From Bacteroidales bacterium (lineage in GTDB: Bacteria; Bacteroidota; Bacteroidia; Bacteroidales; UBA932), in assembly GCA_016288055.1 (NCBI GenBank), contig JAEEXZ010000001.1, positions 1 through 64,000 of the forward strand: 64,000 nt of DNA, read 5' to 3'. Position 1 is the stretch's first letter. Each line of letters opens with the position of its first letter. The translations under genes and the position numbers were made by a program. Below are positions 1 through 8,316 of this stretch, one piece after another. Under the pieces are notes generated by a model. It saw only the letters and a list, made by a program, of their open reading frames with translations, was not told the DNA's origin and did no database searches.

Positions 1-2
1 CG

Positions 3-200
3 CTCACGCCCGTAAAGCCCCACACCACCAAAGAGGGCCGCGTAGAGAAGGACGGCTCCCTGCAGCTTTCCATGTTCCAGCTGGACGATCCGCTGCTGGA
101 ATCCCTGCGGGACCGCCTCAAATCGGCTGATATTAACAATATGACGCCTCTTCAGGCCTTCGACCTGCTGCGCGCCATGAAAGATGAATTAGGAATATAA
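3..200 (+). CDS. mutS: DNA mismatch repair protein MutS, C-terminal fragment (5' truncated by window)
   Basis: Open frame from window start ending ...MTPLQAFDLLRAMKDELGI*, which matches the typical MutS C-terminal tail. Confidence 0.7.
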   Translation, partial: LTPVKPHTTKEGRVEKDGSLQLSMFQLDDPLLESLRDRLKSADINNMTPLQAFDLLRAMKDELGI

Positions 201-209
201 CACTGGACT

Positions 210-1253
210 ATGGCTATCAATAAAGAACTCTGGGGCACTGCGCCCGACGGTAAGGAAATTTTCCTCTATACCCTTAAGAATGCCTCCGGCGCTTATGTAC
301 AGTTGTGCAGCATAGGTGCGGGCATTGTTTCCATCGTCGTTCCCGACAAGAACGGCAAACTGGGGGATGTCGCCCTGGGATACAAGGACGCCAAAAGTTA
401 CTTCGGCGACGGTCCCTTTGCCGGAAAGATTCCCGGTCGCTACGCCAACCGCATCGCCGGTGGCAAGTTCACCCTGGATGGCGTTGAATATACGCTTCCC
501 GTCAACAACGGTCCCAATCACCTGCACGGCGGTCCGGAAGGCTTCGCCAATCAGGTTTGGGAAAGCCGTGTCAACGGAGATGCCGTAGAGTTCATGTATT
601 TCTCGGAAGACGGCGAAGCCGGTTATCCCGGCAACCTGAAGGTAATCGCACACTATACCTGGGGAGAGGACAACTCCCTCAAGCTGATCATGACGGCCGA
701 AACAGACAAACCCACCGTCGTAAACCTCACCAACCACGTCTATTTCAACCTGGACGGCGAGGCTGCCGGCTCTGTCCTCAACCATAAACTGGAGCTGAAC
801 GCATCCCAGTGGCTTCCCACCGACGAGACGCTCATCCCCCTGGGCGCTCCGGAAGATGTCGCCGGCACCCCCATGGACTTCGTGGAGGCGAAGCCCATCG
901 GCCAGGACATCCAGGCCGATTTCCCCGCGCTCAAATACGGCAAGGGCTACGACAACTGCTACCTCATCGACGGCGCCATGCCGGGCCAGCTTGAGGAAGC
1001 CGCCCAGCTTTGGGCCGATAAGAGCGGCCGCCATCTGACAATCCTCACCACCCAGCCGGCCGTGCAGGTTTACACGGGCAACTGGCTCAAGGGTTGCCCC
1101 ATGGGAAAAACCCACGCCTATGAAGACTACGACGGCGTAGCCATCGAGTGCCAGCACGCACCGGATTCCCCCAACAAAGCGGAATACCCCTCCACGGTCT
1201 TACGTCCGGGAGAGGTATATGAAGAAGCCATCATCTGGGCGTTTGACGCCTAA
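210..1253 (+). CDS. galM: Aldose 1-epimerase
   Basis: 347 aa ORF with GRYANRI, GPNHLHGG, NLTNHVYFNL and GVAIECQHAPDSPN motifs of galactose mutarotase. Confidence 0.95.
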   Translation: MAINKELWGTAPDGKEIFLYTLKNASGAYVQLCSIGAGIVSIVVPDKNGKLGDVALGYKDAKSYFGDGPFAGKIPGRYANRIAGGKFTLDGVEYTLPVNNGPNHLHGGPEGFANQVWESRVNGDAVEFMYFSEDGEAGYPGNLKVIAHYTWGEDNSLKLIMTAETDKPTVVNLTNHVYFNLDGEAAGSVLNHKLELNASQWLPTDETLIPLGAPEDVAGTPMDFVEAKPIGQDIQADFPALKYGKGYDNCYLIDGAMPGQLEEAAQLWADKSGRHLTILTTQPAVQVYTGNWLKGCPMGKTHAYEDYDGVAIECQHAPDSPNKAEYPSTVLRPGEVYEEAIIWAFDA

Positions 1254-1256
1254 TCT

Positions 1257-2738
1257 TTATTCCAGCAGCTTGTCCATGAGCTGAACGAGCTCGGCGCGGA
1301 AACCGTCGGGGTCGTAGGTGCGGGCACCGTTGACCAGTTCACGGGCCATTTCCACCGTGGAGTCTCCGCGGAAACGGGACCCGGCGAGAAGTTGCGCGAA
1401 TGTTGCGACACCGGCGGCAAAGTAGAAGTTTTCGGAGGGATTCCCGTCCGCGTCCCAGAGAATGTCCTGCTGCAGGGAACGGCTTGTCGCGTTCTTGATG
1501 GCTTGCTTGTAACGCGTTTCGAAGGTGGCGACGGTGGGGGCGGGACCGCCTTCCGGCACCTGAATATCATTGAGGATTACCTCATAGAGGGCAGTCACCG
1601 TCTGGCCGGCGCCGATTTCTCCGGCGTCCTTCTTCTCGTCCTTAAACTCTTCGCCACTGATGATGCGGTTGGTGTATCCGATGAGGCGGTAACTTTCCAC
1701 CGTTTCCGGATTGAAGCGAACCTGGCATTTGGTGTCGTTTGCGACCGTCCAGAAGTGGCTGCGCTCGTTGACGAAGACCTTGATCATTTCCCGTTCGCTG
1801 TCGATATAGGTGTAGGTTCCGTTACCTTTGTTGGAGATGGCCTCCATGCGGCCGTCCTGGTAGTTTCCCACGCCGAATCCCATGATGCTCAGGTAGATGC
1901 CTTTCTTGAGATAGTACTGCACCATTTCCACCAGCGCCGAGGTGGAGGAGACACCCACGTTGAAGTCTCCGTCGGTGCACATGATGATACGGTTGTTGCC
2001 TCCTTCGATATAGTGGGCCGACGCTTCCTCGTATGCCATCTTCATGGCTTCTCCACCATTGGTGGTACCGCTGGCCTGCAGTGAACGGATGGCAGCCTTG
2101 ATGGCGCTGCGGCCTTCCGAAACGAGAGTGGACTCAAGGAGCATCTTCACCTTGCCGGAATAAGTGATGATGGCAATCCGGTCGTCCGGCCGCAGGCAAT
2201 CGACCATGCTGCACAGCCCGGTTTTCACCAGATCGATGCGGTCCGAGCCAGACATTGAGCCGGAGACGTCAACCAGAAGGATAAAGTTGGCTGCAGGAAT
2301 TTCGTTTTCGGGGAGGGACTTTCCCTTCAGGCCCAGCCGGAGGAGCCGATGCTCAGGCGCCCAGGGGCAGGGGCCGATTTCTGCGTTGATTCCCAGCGTC
2401 TCGCCCTCCGCGGGCTCCGGATAACCGAAGGTGAAATAATTGAGGTATTCTTCAATGCGGACCAGGTTGGGAGGGCAGGCAGACCCTATTTCATTTATGC
2501 TGCGGCGCATGATGGCATAAGACGCGCCGTCGGCATCAACGGAAAAGGACGATTCCGGCATCAGAGACGTTTTTACAAAACCGGACTCAAATACGCCGGG
2601 CATCGGCGTCGGGATATACAGGTCCTCTGAACCGGGGTAAGGAGGGAAAGCGTCGAAATCGCCAATACGGCGCGGCGGCAACGAACAGGAATATACCAAC
2701 AAGCCGGCAACCAGAAGCAGTGAACAGATTCTTTTCAT
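1257..2738 (-). CDS. VWA domain-containing lipoprotein (YfbK-like)
   Basis: MIDAS motif DVSGSMSGSDRIDLVK; signal peptide with Cys (LLVYSCSLPP); YfbK-type N-terminus FSVDADGASYAIMRRSIN. Confidence 0.88.
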   Translation of the reverse strand: MKRICSLLLVAGLLVYSCSLPPRRIGDFDAFPPYPGSEDLYIPTPMPGVFESGFVKTSLMPESSFSVDADGASYAIMRRSINEIGSACPPNLVRIEEYLNYFTFGYPEPAEGETLGINAEIGPCPWAPEHRLLRLGLKGKSLPENEIPAANFILLVDVSGSMSGSDRIDLVKTGLCSMVDCLRPDDRIAIITYSGKVKMLLESTLVSEGRSAIKAAIRSLQASGTTNGGEAMKMAYEEASAHYIEGGNNRIIMCTDGDFNVGVSSTSALVEMVQYYLKKGIYLSIMGFGVGNYQDGRMEAISNKGNGTYTYIDSEREMIKVFVNERSHFWTVANDTKCQVRFNPETVESYRLIGYTNRIISGEEFKDEKKDAGEIGAGQTVTALYEVILNDIQVPEGGPAPTVATFETRYKQAIKNATSRSLQQDILWDADGNPSENFYFAAGVATFAQLLAGSRFRGDSTVEMARELVNGARTYDPDGFRAELVQLMDKLLE

Positions 2739-2857
2739 AAGTCAATATTTTTGTGTGTCCGGAAAGAAAAACCCGTCAATCGGCAAATCTTGCGCGAAGT
2801 GGAAATATTTTTCTAAATTCGTGCAAGGTTTCCCGCGCGCGGGATTATAGTATTGTC

Positions 2858-3505
2858 ATGAATCGAATCATCGGAATCCTCATATTGGCGGTCTGCCTGC
2901 TTCCCGGATGCACAAAGAGCGTCAGGAATGCAGAATCCTTGGATCCCTTCTCGCGACAATATACCGCGATCGCAACCGTAAAACGGGACGCCGCCTCCCG
3001 GGTATTCATTCAATTGGATGAAGAAACCATCCTGTATCCCGACAACTATCCGGATCCTTTTGTCCGGGAGTGCCGTATCGTGTGCGCGTTCTCCTGGAAA
3101 ACGGGAACCCAGCGCTGCTGGATGGAATGGATGGATTACATTGAAGAGGGGACCGTACAGGGCGGAGATTTGCCGGAAGGAGATCCCATTGAACCAGAGC
3201 ACGACTGGATGACATCCGTGGAAGACGCTTATCTGACCCTGCATTACTCCGCTTTCTGGGGTGACGGCCGGGTGGCGCACAGCCTGATTCTCGTCACCGG
3301 TGAGAATCCGGAGGATCCTTATGAGGTGCGTCTGGTGCATCTGTGTAACGGAGATCCGGCCATTGAAAAGGGCGACGCCCTGGTGTATTTTGATTTGAGC
3401 AGCCTTCCTCCTACGGGAGAGGGCGGAGAAATACTTACTTTAAAATGGAAAAACAGTGCCGGAGGGTTCGATAGCAGGAGTTACCTTTTCAAGAGCCGGC
3501 AGTGA
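2858..3505 (+). CDS. Hypothetical lipoprotein upstream of an ECF sigma factor
   Basis: ATG at 2858 gives MNRIIGILILAVCLLPGCTKS lipoprotein signal; 3' end overlaps the sigma factor ORF. Confidence 0.7.
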   Translation: MNRIIGILILAVCLLPGCTKSVRNAESLDPFSRQYTAIATVKRDAASRVFIQLDEETILYPDNYPDPFVRECRIVCAFSWKTGTQRCWMEWMDYIEEGTVQGGDLPEGDPIEPEHDWMTSVEDAYLTLHYSAFWGDGRVAHSLILVTGENPEDPYEVRLVHLCNGDPAIEKGDALVYFDLSSLPPTGEGGEILTLKWKNSAGGFDSRSYLFKSRQ

Positions 3506-4046
3506 ACTGACGGAAAGGGAGCTGCTGGAAGCGCTCCGCCGTAAAGATTCCCGGGGAACGCGCGTGTTCTACGATCGTTATGCGGGATATCTGACGGCGG
3601 TGGCCCTGCGTTATGTCCCGGACCGGTCGGCTGTCAAGGACATCCTGCAGGAGTCTTTTCTTCGCATCTTCGACGCTGTGGACCGTTTTGAATACCGGGG
3701 AGAAGGCAGTCTGCGTTCGTGGGCCTGCCGCATTGTGGTCAACGGCGCGCTCAAGAGTCTTCGCGGCCAGGGAAAGCTCCAGTATGTGGAGGACTTGCCG
3801 GATGTCCCGGAAGAAGAGGACGTTCCGGTACAGCAAGTGCCCGCCGCCGTGCTTCAGCGCCTGATCCAGGACCTGCCGGACGGCTACCGTACCGTATTTA
3901 ACCTTTACGTTTTCGAAAAGAAATCCCACCGGGAAATCGCCGGGCTGCTGGGAATCAAGGAGGACTCGTCGGCCTCCCAGTTCTTCCGCGCCCGCGCCTT
4001 GCTTGCCCGGCAAATAAAAACTTATTTGAAGGAACATGAAAGATAA
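3456..4046 (+). CDS. RNA polymerase sigma factor, ECF/sigma-70 family
   Basis: Region 2 (FYDRYAGYLTAVALRYVPDRSAVKDILQESFLRIF) and region 4 (LPDGYRTVFNLYVFEKKSHREIAGLLGIKEDSSASQFFRAR); GTG start. Confidence 0.92.
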   Translation: MPEGSIAGVTFSRAGSELTERELLEALRRKDSRGTRVFYDRYAGYLTAVALRYVPDRSAVKDILQESFLRIFDAVDRFEYRGEGSLRSWACRIVVNGALKSLRGQGKLQYVEDLPDVPEEEDVPVQQVPAAVLQRLIQDLPDGYRTVFNLYVFEKKSHREIAGLLGIKEDSSASQFFRARALLARQIKTYLKEHER

Positions 4047-5211
4047 TTGGACAGACAAACTTCCGTCCCTGATGGAGGGATACCAGGAAGTGCCGCCGGA
4101 AGGGCTGTGGGACGCAGTCCAGGCCGGTGTTGCCAGCCCTATCGTACCCTGGTGGCCCTGGGCTGCCGGGCTTGCCGCTGCTGCCGCCGCCGTCGTGCTG
4201 GCCGTGTTCCTCTGGAGGCCGATGCCGTCGGCCATCCCTGCCGATGCCCCCTTCGGCCTTCTCACCGTCCCCGCAGAGAGACTGGCCGATGTTACCCCCG
4301 CCAAACCGACCTCTCGTGCACCAAAAGGCCCCATTTCGTGCTCGAACCCCTCCGAAATGACCCCTCGTGCACCAGAAGGCCCTGTTTCGTGCTCGAACCC
4401 CTCCGAACCCTCTCAGCCCGAGCCGGTCGCGGAGCCGCAGGCCTGGCCCGAACAACCCCAGCCCCGGCCCGGACAACCCCAGACCTGGCCCGAACCTGAA
4501 CAATCGGCCCGAAAGCCCCGCCGAAAGACCGGCCGTGTAGAGATCACCGTCACATCCGGCGGCATGCTCCTGGCCCAGGCTCCCGGAACCGTCACCAAGA
4601 GCTATGGCGTAGCCTATAATCCCGGCATGGGGAATGCCGCGCCGATGGTCAAGAGCGACATCACCACCCGGATGCTCAGCCGCAACCGGGAGACCACCAC
4701 CGAATCCCAGCACAGACGCCTGCCCCGTATCTCCCTGGGTGTGAGTTATGAATTTATCCCCCGCTGGAGCGTGGGTACGGGTATCACCTACAGCTCCCTC
4801 CGTTCGGACTACACCGCCCTGTCCGGCACCACCGAAACCCGCACGGTGCGTCACCTGCACTATCTGGGCGTTCCGCTGAACATCCAGTACCGGGCGTTGG
4901 AATGGAAGGGATTCTCCCTGTATCTCAGTGGCGGCCCCATGTTGGAAAGCGCCGTGGGAGCCAGCGTGGAAACCAACTCCTACGTGAGCGGGAAACTGGC
5001 CTCAGAACAGAGTGAAAACATTTCCTGCAAGGACTGGTTCTGGTCCCTCAATGCCGGCGCAGGCCTCCAGTTCAAGATTACGCGCAAGGGCGCACTCTAC
5101 GTGCAGCCCGGCCTCAGCTGGCACATGCCCGGCGGAGACCACATCGAATCCAGCTACACAGCCCGTCCCCTCTCCTTCGAGATGGACTTCGGCGCCCGCT
5201 GGACGTTCTAA
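4036..5211 (+). CDS. Predicted dual membrane-spanning anti-sigma / outer-membrane beta-barrel protein
   Basis: Short N-terminal cytoplasmic segment, one TM helix (WWPWAAGLAAAAAAVVLAVFLW), Pro/Gln/Glu-rich linker, then C-terminal beta-barrel ending ...MDFGARWTF*; overlaps the sigma factor stop by 11 nt. Confidence 0.75.
   Translation: MKDNWTDKLPSLMEGYQEVPPEGLWDAVQAGVASPIVPWWPWAAGLAAAAAAVVLAVFLWRPMPSAIPADAPFGLLTVPAERLADVTPAKPTSRAPKGPISCSNPSEMTPRAPEGPVSCSNPSEPSQPEPVAEPQAWPEQPQPRPGQPQTWPEPEQSARKPRRKTGRVEITVTSGGMLLAQAPGTVTKSYGVAYNPGMGNAAPMVKSDITTRMLSRNRETTTESQHRRLPRISLGVSYEFIPRWSVGTGITYSSLRSDYTALSGTTETRTVRHLHYLGVPLNIQYRALEWKGFSLYLSGGPMLESAVGASVETNSYVSGKLASEQSENISCKDWFWSLNAGAGLQFKITRKGALYVQPGLSWHMPGGDHIESSYTARPLSFEMDFGARWTF
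4313..4407 (+). repeat. In-frame tandem repeat, period 51 bp, about 1.9 copies
   Basis: ctcgtgcaccaaaaggccccatttcgtgctcgaacccctccgaa repeated as ctcgtgcaccagaaggccctgtttcgtgctcgaacccctccgaa; encodes RAPKGPISCSNPSE / RAPEGPVSCSNPSE. Confidence 0.9.
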
Positions 5212-5215
5212 AGGA

Positions 5216-5806
5216 TTATTCTACGAAGACACTGTCGGCCCGGTCGGTGTAGAGGATACCGTCCAGGTGGTCGCACTCGTGCTGGAAGATGATGGCCGAA
5301 TAGCCGTCCACCTGCTCGGAGACAGGCGTTCCTTCCGGAGTGAGGTAAGAGATGTGCGCGGTGCTGCTGCGGGGGACGATGCCCCGCATCCCCGGCAGGG
5401 AAAGACAGCCCTCGGGACCGTGTACGATGGGTCCGGTGAGGGAGTCAATATGGATGTTGACATAAGCCTCGAACGGACGGCCGGGCTTGTCATAGCGCAT
5501 GACACAGACGATGCGGCGGTTGATGCCTACCTGCGGAGCCGCGATGCCCACCCCGTCCTGGGACGGATCGGTGACGGTCTTCAACATCTTGGCGATGAGG
5601 GTCTGCAGCTCTGCCGAGCGCAACTCATCGGCACCCAGGTCGATACTGCTGGCGCGGAGGATGGCGCTGTCCACGGGCATGGTGCAGACATACATCACGG
5701 AGTCGCTCTGGCTGATGACGGCCTTCTCCCGGGCCGTCCAGCCGCCCCGGTTGCCGCAACTTGCGGCCAAAACCAGCAGACAAATGATTCTCAGTAACTT
5801 CTTCAT
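5216..5806 (-). CDS. def: Peptide deformylase-like protein with lipoprotein signal peptide
   Basis: GVGIAAPQVG, EGCLSLPG and HECDH motifs all present; N-terminus MKKLLRIICLLVLAASCGN reads as a lipoprotein signal. Confidence 0.85.
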   Translation of the reverse strand: MKKLLRIICLLVLAASCGNRGGWTAREKAVISQSDSVMYVCTMPVDSAILRASSIDLGADELRSAELQTLIAKMLKTVTDPSQDGVGIAAPQVGINRRIVCVMRYDKPGRPFEAYVNIHIDSLTGPIVHGPEGCLSLPGMRGIVPRSSTAHISYLTPEGTPVSEQVDGYSAIIFQHECDHLDGILYTDRADSVFVE

Positions 5807-5810
5807 GCAG

Positions 5811-5818
5811 CAAAGATA
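5811..5818 (-). promoter_or_regulatory. Bacteroidetes -7 box TATCTTTG, 4 nt from the def start codon
   Basis: Reverse complement of caaagata. Confidence 0.6.
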
Positions 5819-5844
5819 GGTATTTTTGCGAGGCCGTCGCATCG

Positions 5845-5862
5845 GACTACGCGAATTTCCGG
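5845..5862 (+). repeat. Left copy of 18-bp direct repeat gactacgcgaatttccgg
   Basis: Exact match to 8262..8279. Confidence 0.9.
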
Positions 5863-5958
5863 GGTTGATGTGTTACTCATTCCAATGAAACGAAACACTG
5901 CGAAACATTTTTTAACTGTGTATTAATGAGATATGATCGTTTTATCCAAAAGAGGATA

Positions 5959-5966
5959 TATATTTG
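5959..5966 (+). promoter_or_regulatory. -7 box TATATTTG upstream of the C10 peptidase
   Basis: TAnnTTTG consensus 24 nt before ATG 5991. Confidence 0.5.
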
Positions 5967-5990
5967 CACAAACAAAGCTTAACCACTGTT

Positions 5991-7352
5991 ATGAAACATT
6001 GTTCTGTAATCATGCACTCATGTGCGCTTGTACTTGCAGTCGCCTGCAGTCGGTATGAACCCTCCCAGGAAATCCTTGATGACGGTCCATCCTCTTCATT
6101 TGTCAGTATGAGTCAGGCGGAGTCAGAAGTTCTCAAACTACTCGCATCTATAGATATAGAAACAAAAGGGTGCTCTTCAAATAGGCGGATTGTGGAGAGA
6201 TTCTCTCTAGGTGGCCCTGATACAAAAACGGGTTTAATGGAAGATCCATTGATTTACGTTTTTAATTTCAATGATGAAAAAGGATTCGCGATTGCTTCTG
6301 GTGACAATAGAATGCCACCGGTGTTCTGCCTAACTGAGAAGGGTAGTCTGTCGGACACAGCATGTCTCCCAGAAGGTGCAATCGCCATGCTATCAAGAAT
6401 CGACACGGATTATAGAATGATTCTAGGGCTCCCTGTCTCCGATTTTAATGGAAACACCATCACACAGGAGCAGTATGGTCAATATGCCGGCCTTAATAAT
6501 ATAAGAGAGGGGGATCCGGTTCCAGAAACAGAGACTGTATACACAAACTGGCAAACAGAAGAAATAATAGGAACAAGTTTAAAGTGTAAATGGGATCAGA
6601 CCTCTCCCTTTAACCAATTTTGTAAAACAACAGAGGGAAAGGAGGCATATGTCGGTTGTGTTCCTGTTGCGGTAGGACAAGTTATGTATTATTGGGGGAA
6701 GAGTTGTACATATGTTGGGTATTCTTATGACTGGAATTTAATAAAAAGAATTATTGCCTCTTATATACCATCGTACCCACATCCTTTGGATGAAGCATGG
6801 GATCAGGTTCAACATCTTCTGTTTGACTTGGGACGAAGAGAAAACCTTAATGTTGAATACGGAGAAGTAGATAACTCAGATGGAAGTTTTGCTTCAAGTA
6901 ATAACATCGAAAGAACTTTTTTGAATTTTGGATATTCAGACGGCGGGACAGAATGTGAATACAATTTATCCGTCTTAAAGAATGAGCTTTTGATGGGGCC
7001 TGTATTGGGTTCGGGATATTCAAAAAAGGTAGAAAAGGTGTTTTTGGGGATAGTCTTTAGTACCGAATACGACGACGGACATTCCTGGGTATATGATCAG
7101 TGTAAAGGACAATATAGGATTCGAAAAGTAATTGACAAAAATACAAGAGAAGTGCTTCGATCATCAAAGGAAGTTAGAATGCTGGTAAGATGTAATTGGG
7201 GATGGGGTGGCATATCTGATGGCTTCTATCTGTCTGGCTCGTTTAATACAAGCGACGATAAGGGATTAATTACAAAGACTACTGAGCTTAGTTCGGAAGA
7301 ACCGGGTTTCTATCAATACGTTCTTAAGATGCGCATAGGTATTCGTCCATAG
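5991..7352 (+). CDS. C10 family (streptopain-type) cysteine peptidase, lipoprotein
   Basis: Spi-type propeptide (GFAIASGDNRMPPVFCLTEKGSL), catalytic Cys GCVPVAVGQVMYYWG, His region GHSWVYDQC, NWGWGG. Confidence 0.9.
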   Translation: MKHCSVIMHSCALVLAVACSRYEPSQEILDDGPSSSFVSMSQAESEVLKLLASIDIETKGCSSNRRIVERFSLGGPDTKTGLMEDPLIYVFNFNDEKGFAIASGDNRMPPVFCLTEKGSLSDTACLPEGAIAMLSRIDTDYRMILGLPVSDFNGNTITQEQYGQYAGLNNIREGDPVPETETVYTNWQTEEIIGTSLKCKWDQTSPFNQFCKTTEGKEAYVGCVPVAVGQVMYYWGKSCTYVGYSYDWNLIKRIIASYIPSYPHPLDEAWDQVQHLLFDLGRRENLNVEYGEVDNSDGSFASSNNIERTFLNFGYSDGGTECEYNLSVLKNELLMGPVLGSGYSKKVEKVFLGIVFSTEYDDGHSWVYDQCKGQYRIRKVIDKNTREVLRSSKEVRMLVRCNWGWGGISDGFYLSGSFNTSDDKGLITKTTELSSEEPGFYQYVLKMRIGIRP

Positions 7353-7354
7353 AT

Positions 7355-8251
7355 ATGGTAAACAACAATAGATTATTTGAGGGGTTGTTTCTTCTCTCAC
7401 TTCTTGTATGCGGATGCAAGGAGGTGACGTATTCTAGGGATACAGAAATAACAGAGGCACAAAGGAATGCATCCAATGTCCTCCTAATTGGTGAAGGAAT
7501 AGTGGATATACTTTCAGATGTACTCTATATCAACAAATGTATTTCGGACTATCCCACCTGTGAACTGAACGAGCATTTGAGAGACTTGTATTTCCCCGAC
7601 GCGGTCATTGAATCCGCGAATCAATCAATAATGGTTGACAGGCAGAGAGGAATGCAGTTTCTGATTAGTACAGGTGGGACAGCGCTGGACAGTGAGGATG
7701 TCTCCTGGACCATTGTGGCAAGTATTGTGAAACCCTGGGGCAATTATTCTCCGGAGTGTTTTGAGTTTGTTGTTTCCCGAAATACCCATTCATATGCTCT
7801 AACTGGTAACGGATTGTTTAATCGCTTGTTTCAGAAAGGATACTATTATACTGAGTTTGAATTATCTTTCACAACAGGTGTGATCCTCATCCCTTATTAT
7901 GACCCTGTTGAATGGACGTCTGTTATTGACCGGGAAGTTCCTGTATTTACTTTTGATGGCAGCATCTCATCTTTCTTTGGTGACAATGGAAAGATTGGAG
8001 AGGATGGACTGAGATACGACATGACGTTGCATGGCTTAAAGGGCTACGATCATAAGGAATACGTCGGGAGCGACCCCATCTACGATGGTACGACGTATTT
8101 TGAGTCCGGGGCCATCAACTGTCTTGTCAGTACGAAAGAGTACACGAACAAGAACCTGATAATTAATGTTAAGAACGAAAGGAATTGGCAATTGACGTTT
8201 GATGGCGAAACGGAATCCTACCGCCCTAACACTATGCCCATCAGATTCTGA
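7355..8251 (+). CDS. Hypothetical lipoprotein encoded 2 bp after the C10 peptidase (candidate cognate inhibitor or partner)
   Basis: Signal LLSLLVCGCKE; tight coupling to the C10 gene. Confidence 0.6.
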   Translation: MVNNNRLFEGLFLLSLLVCGCKEVTYSRDTEITEAQRNASNVLLIGEGIVDILSDVLYINKCISDYPTCELNEHLRDLYFPDAVIESANQSIMVDRQRGMQFLISTGGTALDSEDVSWTIVASIVKPWGNYSPECFEFVVSRNTHSYALTGNGLFNRLFQKGYYYTEFELSFTTGVILIPYYDPVEWTSVIDREVPVFTFDGSISSFFGDNGKIGEDGLRYDMTLHGLKGYDHKEYVGSDPIYDGTTYFESGAINCLVSTKEYTNKNLIINVKNERNWQLTFDGETESYRPNTMPIRF

Positions 8252-8261
8252 TTCCGCACCA

Positions 8262-8279
8262 GACTACGCGAATTTCCGG
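8262..8279 (+). repeat. Right copy of 18-bp direct repeat gactacgcgaatttccgg
   Basis: Exact match to 5845..5862. Confidence 0.9.
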
Positions 8280-8301
8280 ATGGAAACCCGGTAAAAAGTG
8301 C

Positions 8302-8309
8302 TATCTTTG
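8302..8309 (+). promoter_or_regulatory. -7 box TATCTTTG, 7 nt from the glycosyltransferase start codon
   Basis: TAnnTTTG consensus. Confidence 0.6.
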
Positions 8310-8316
8310 TGCGTTT

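Noticed and set aside
1250-1570. 106-aa minus ORF overlapping the VWA gene 3' end
   Set aside because: Out-of-frame overlap with a well-supported gene; low-complexity Pro/Ser/Thr translation.
4313-4407. Possible CRISPR-like repeat
   Set aside because: Only about two tandem copies without spacers, in frame inside a CDS, and no cas genes in the window.
5845-8279. Insertion sequence or integron explanation for the direct-repeat-bounded island
   Set aside because: No transposase, integrase or terminal inverted repeats seen; kept only as a direct-repeat-bounded island of unknown mechanism.
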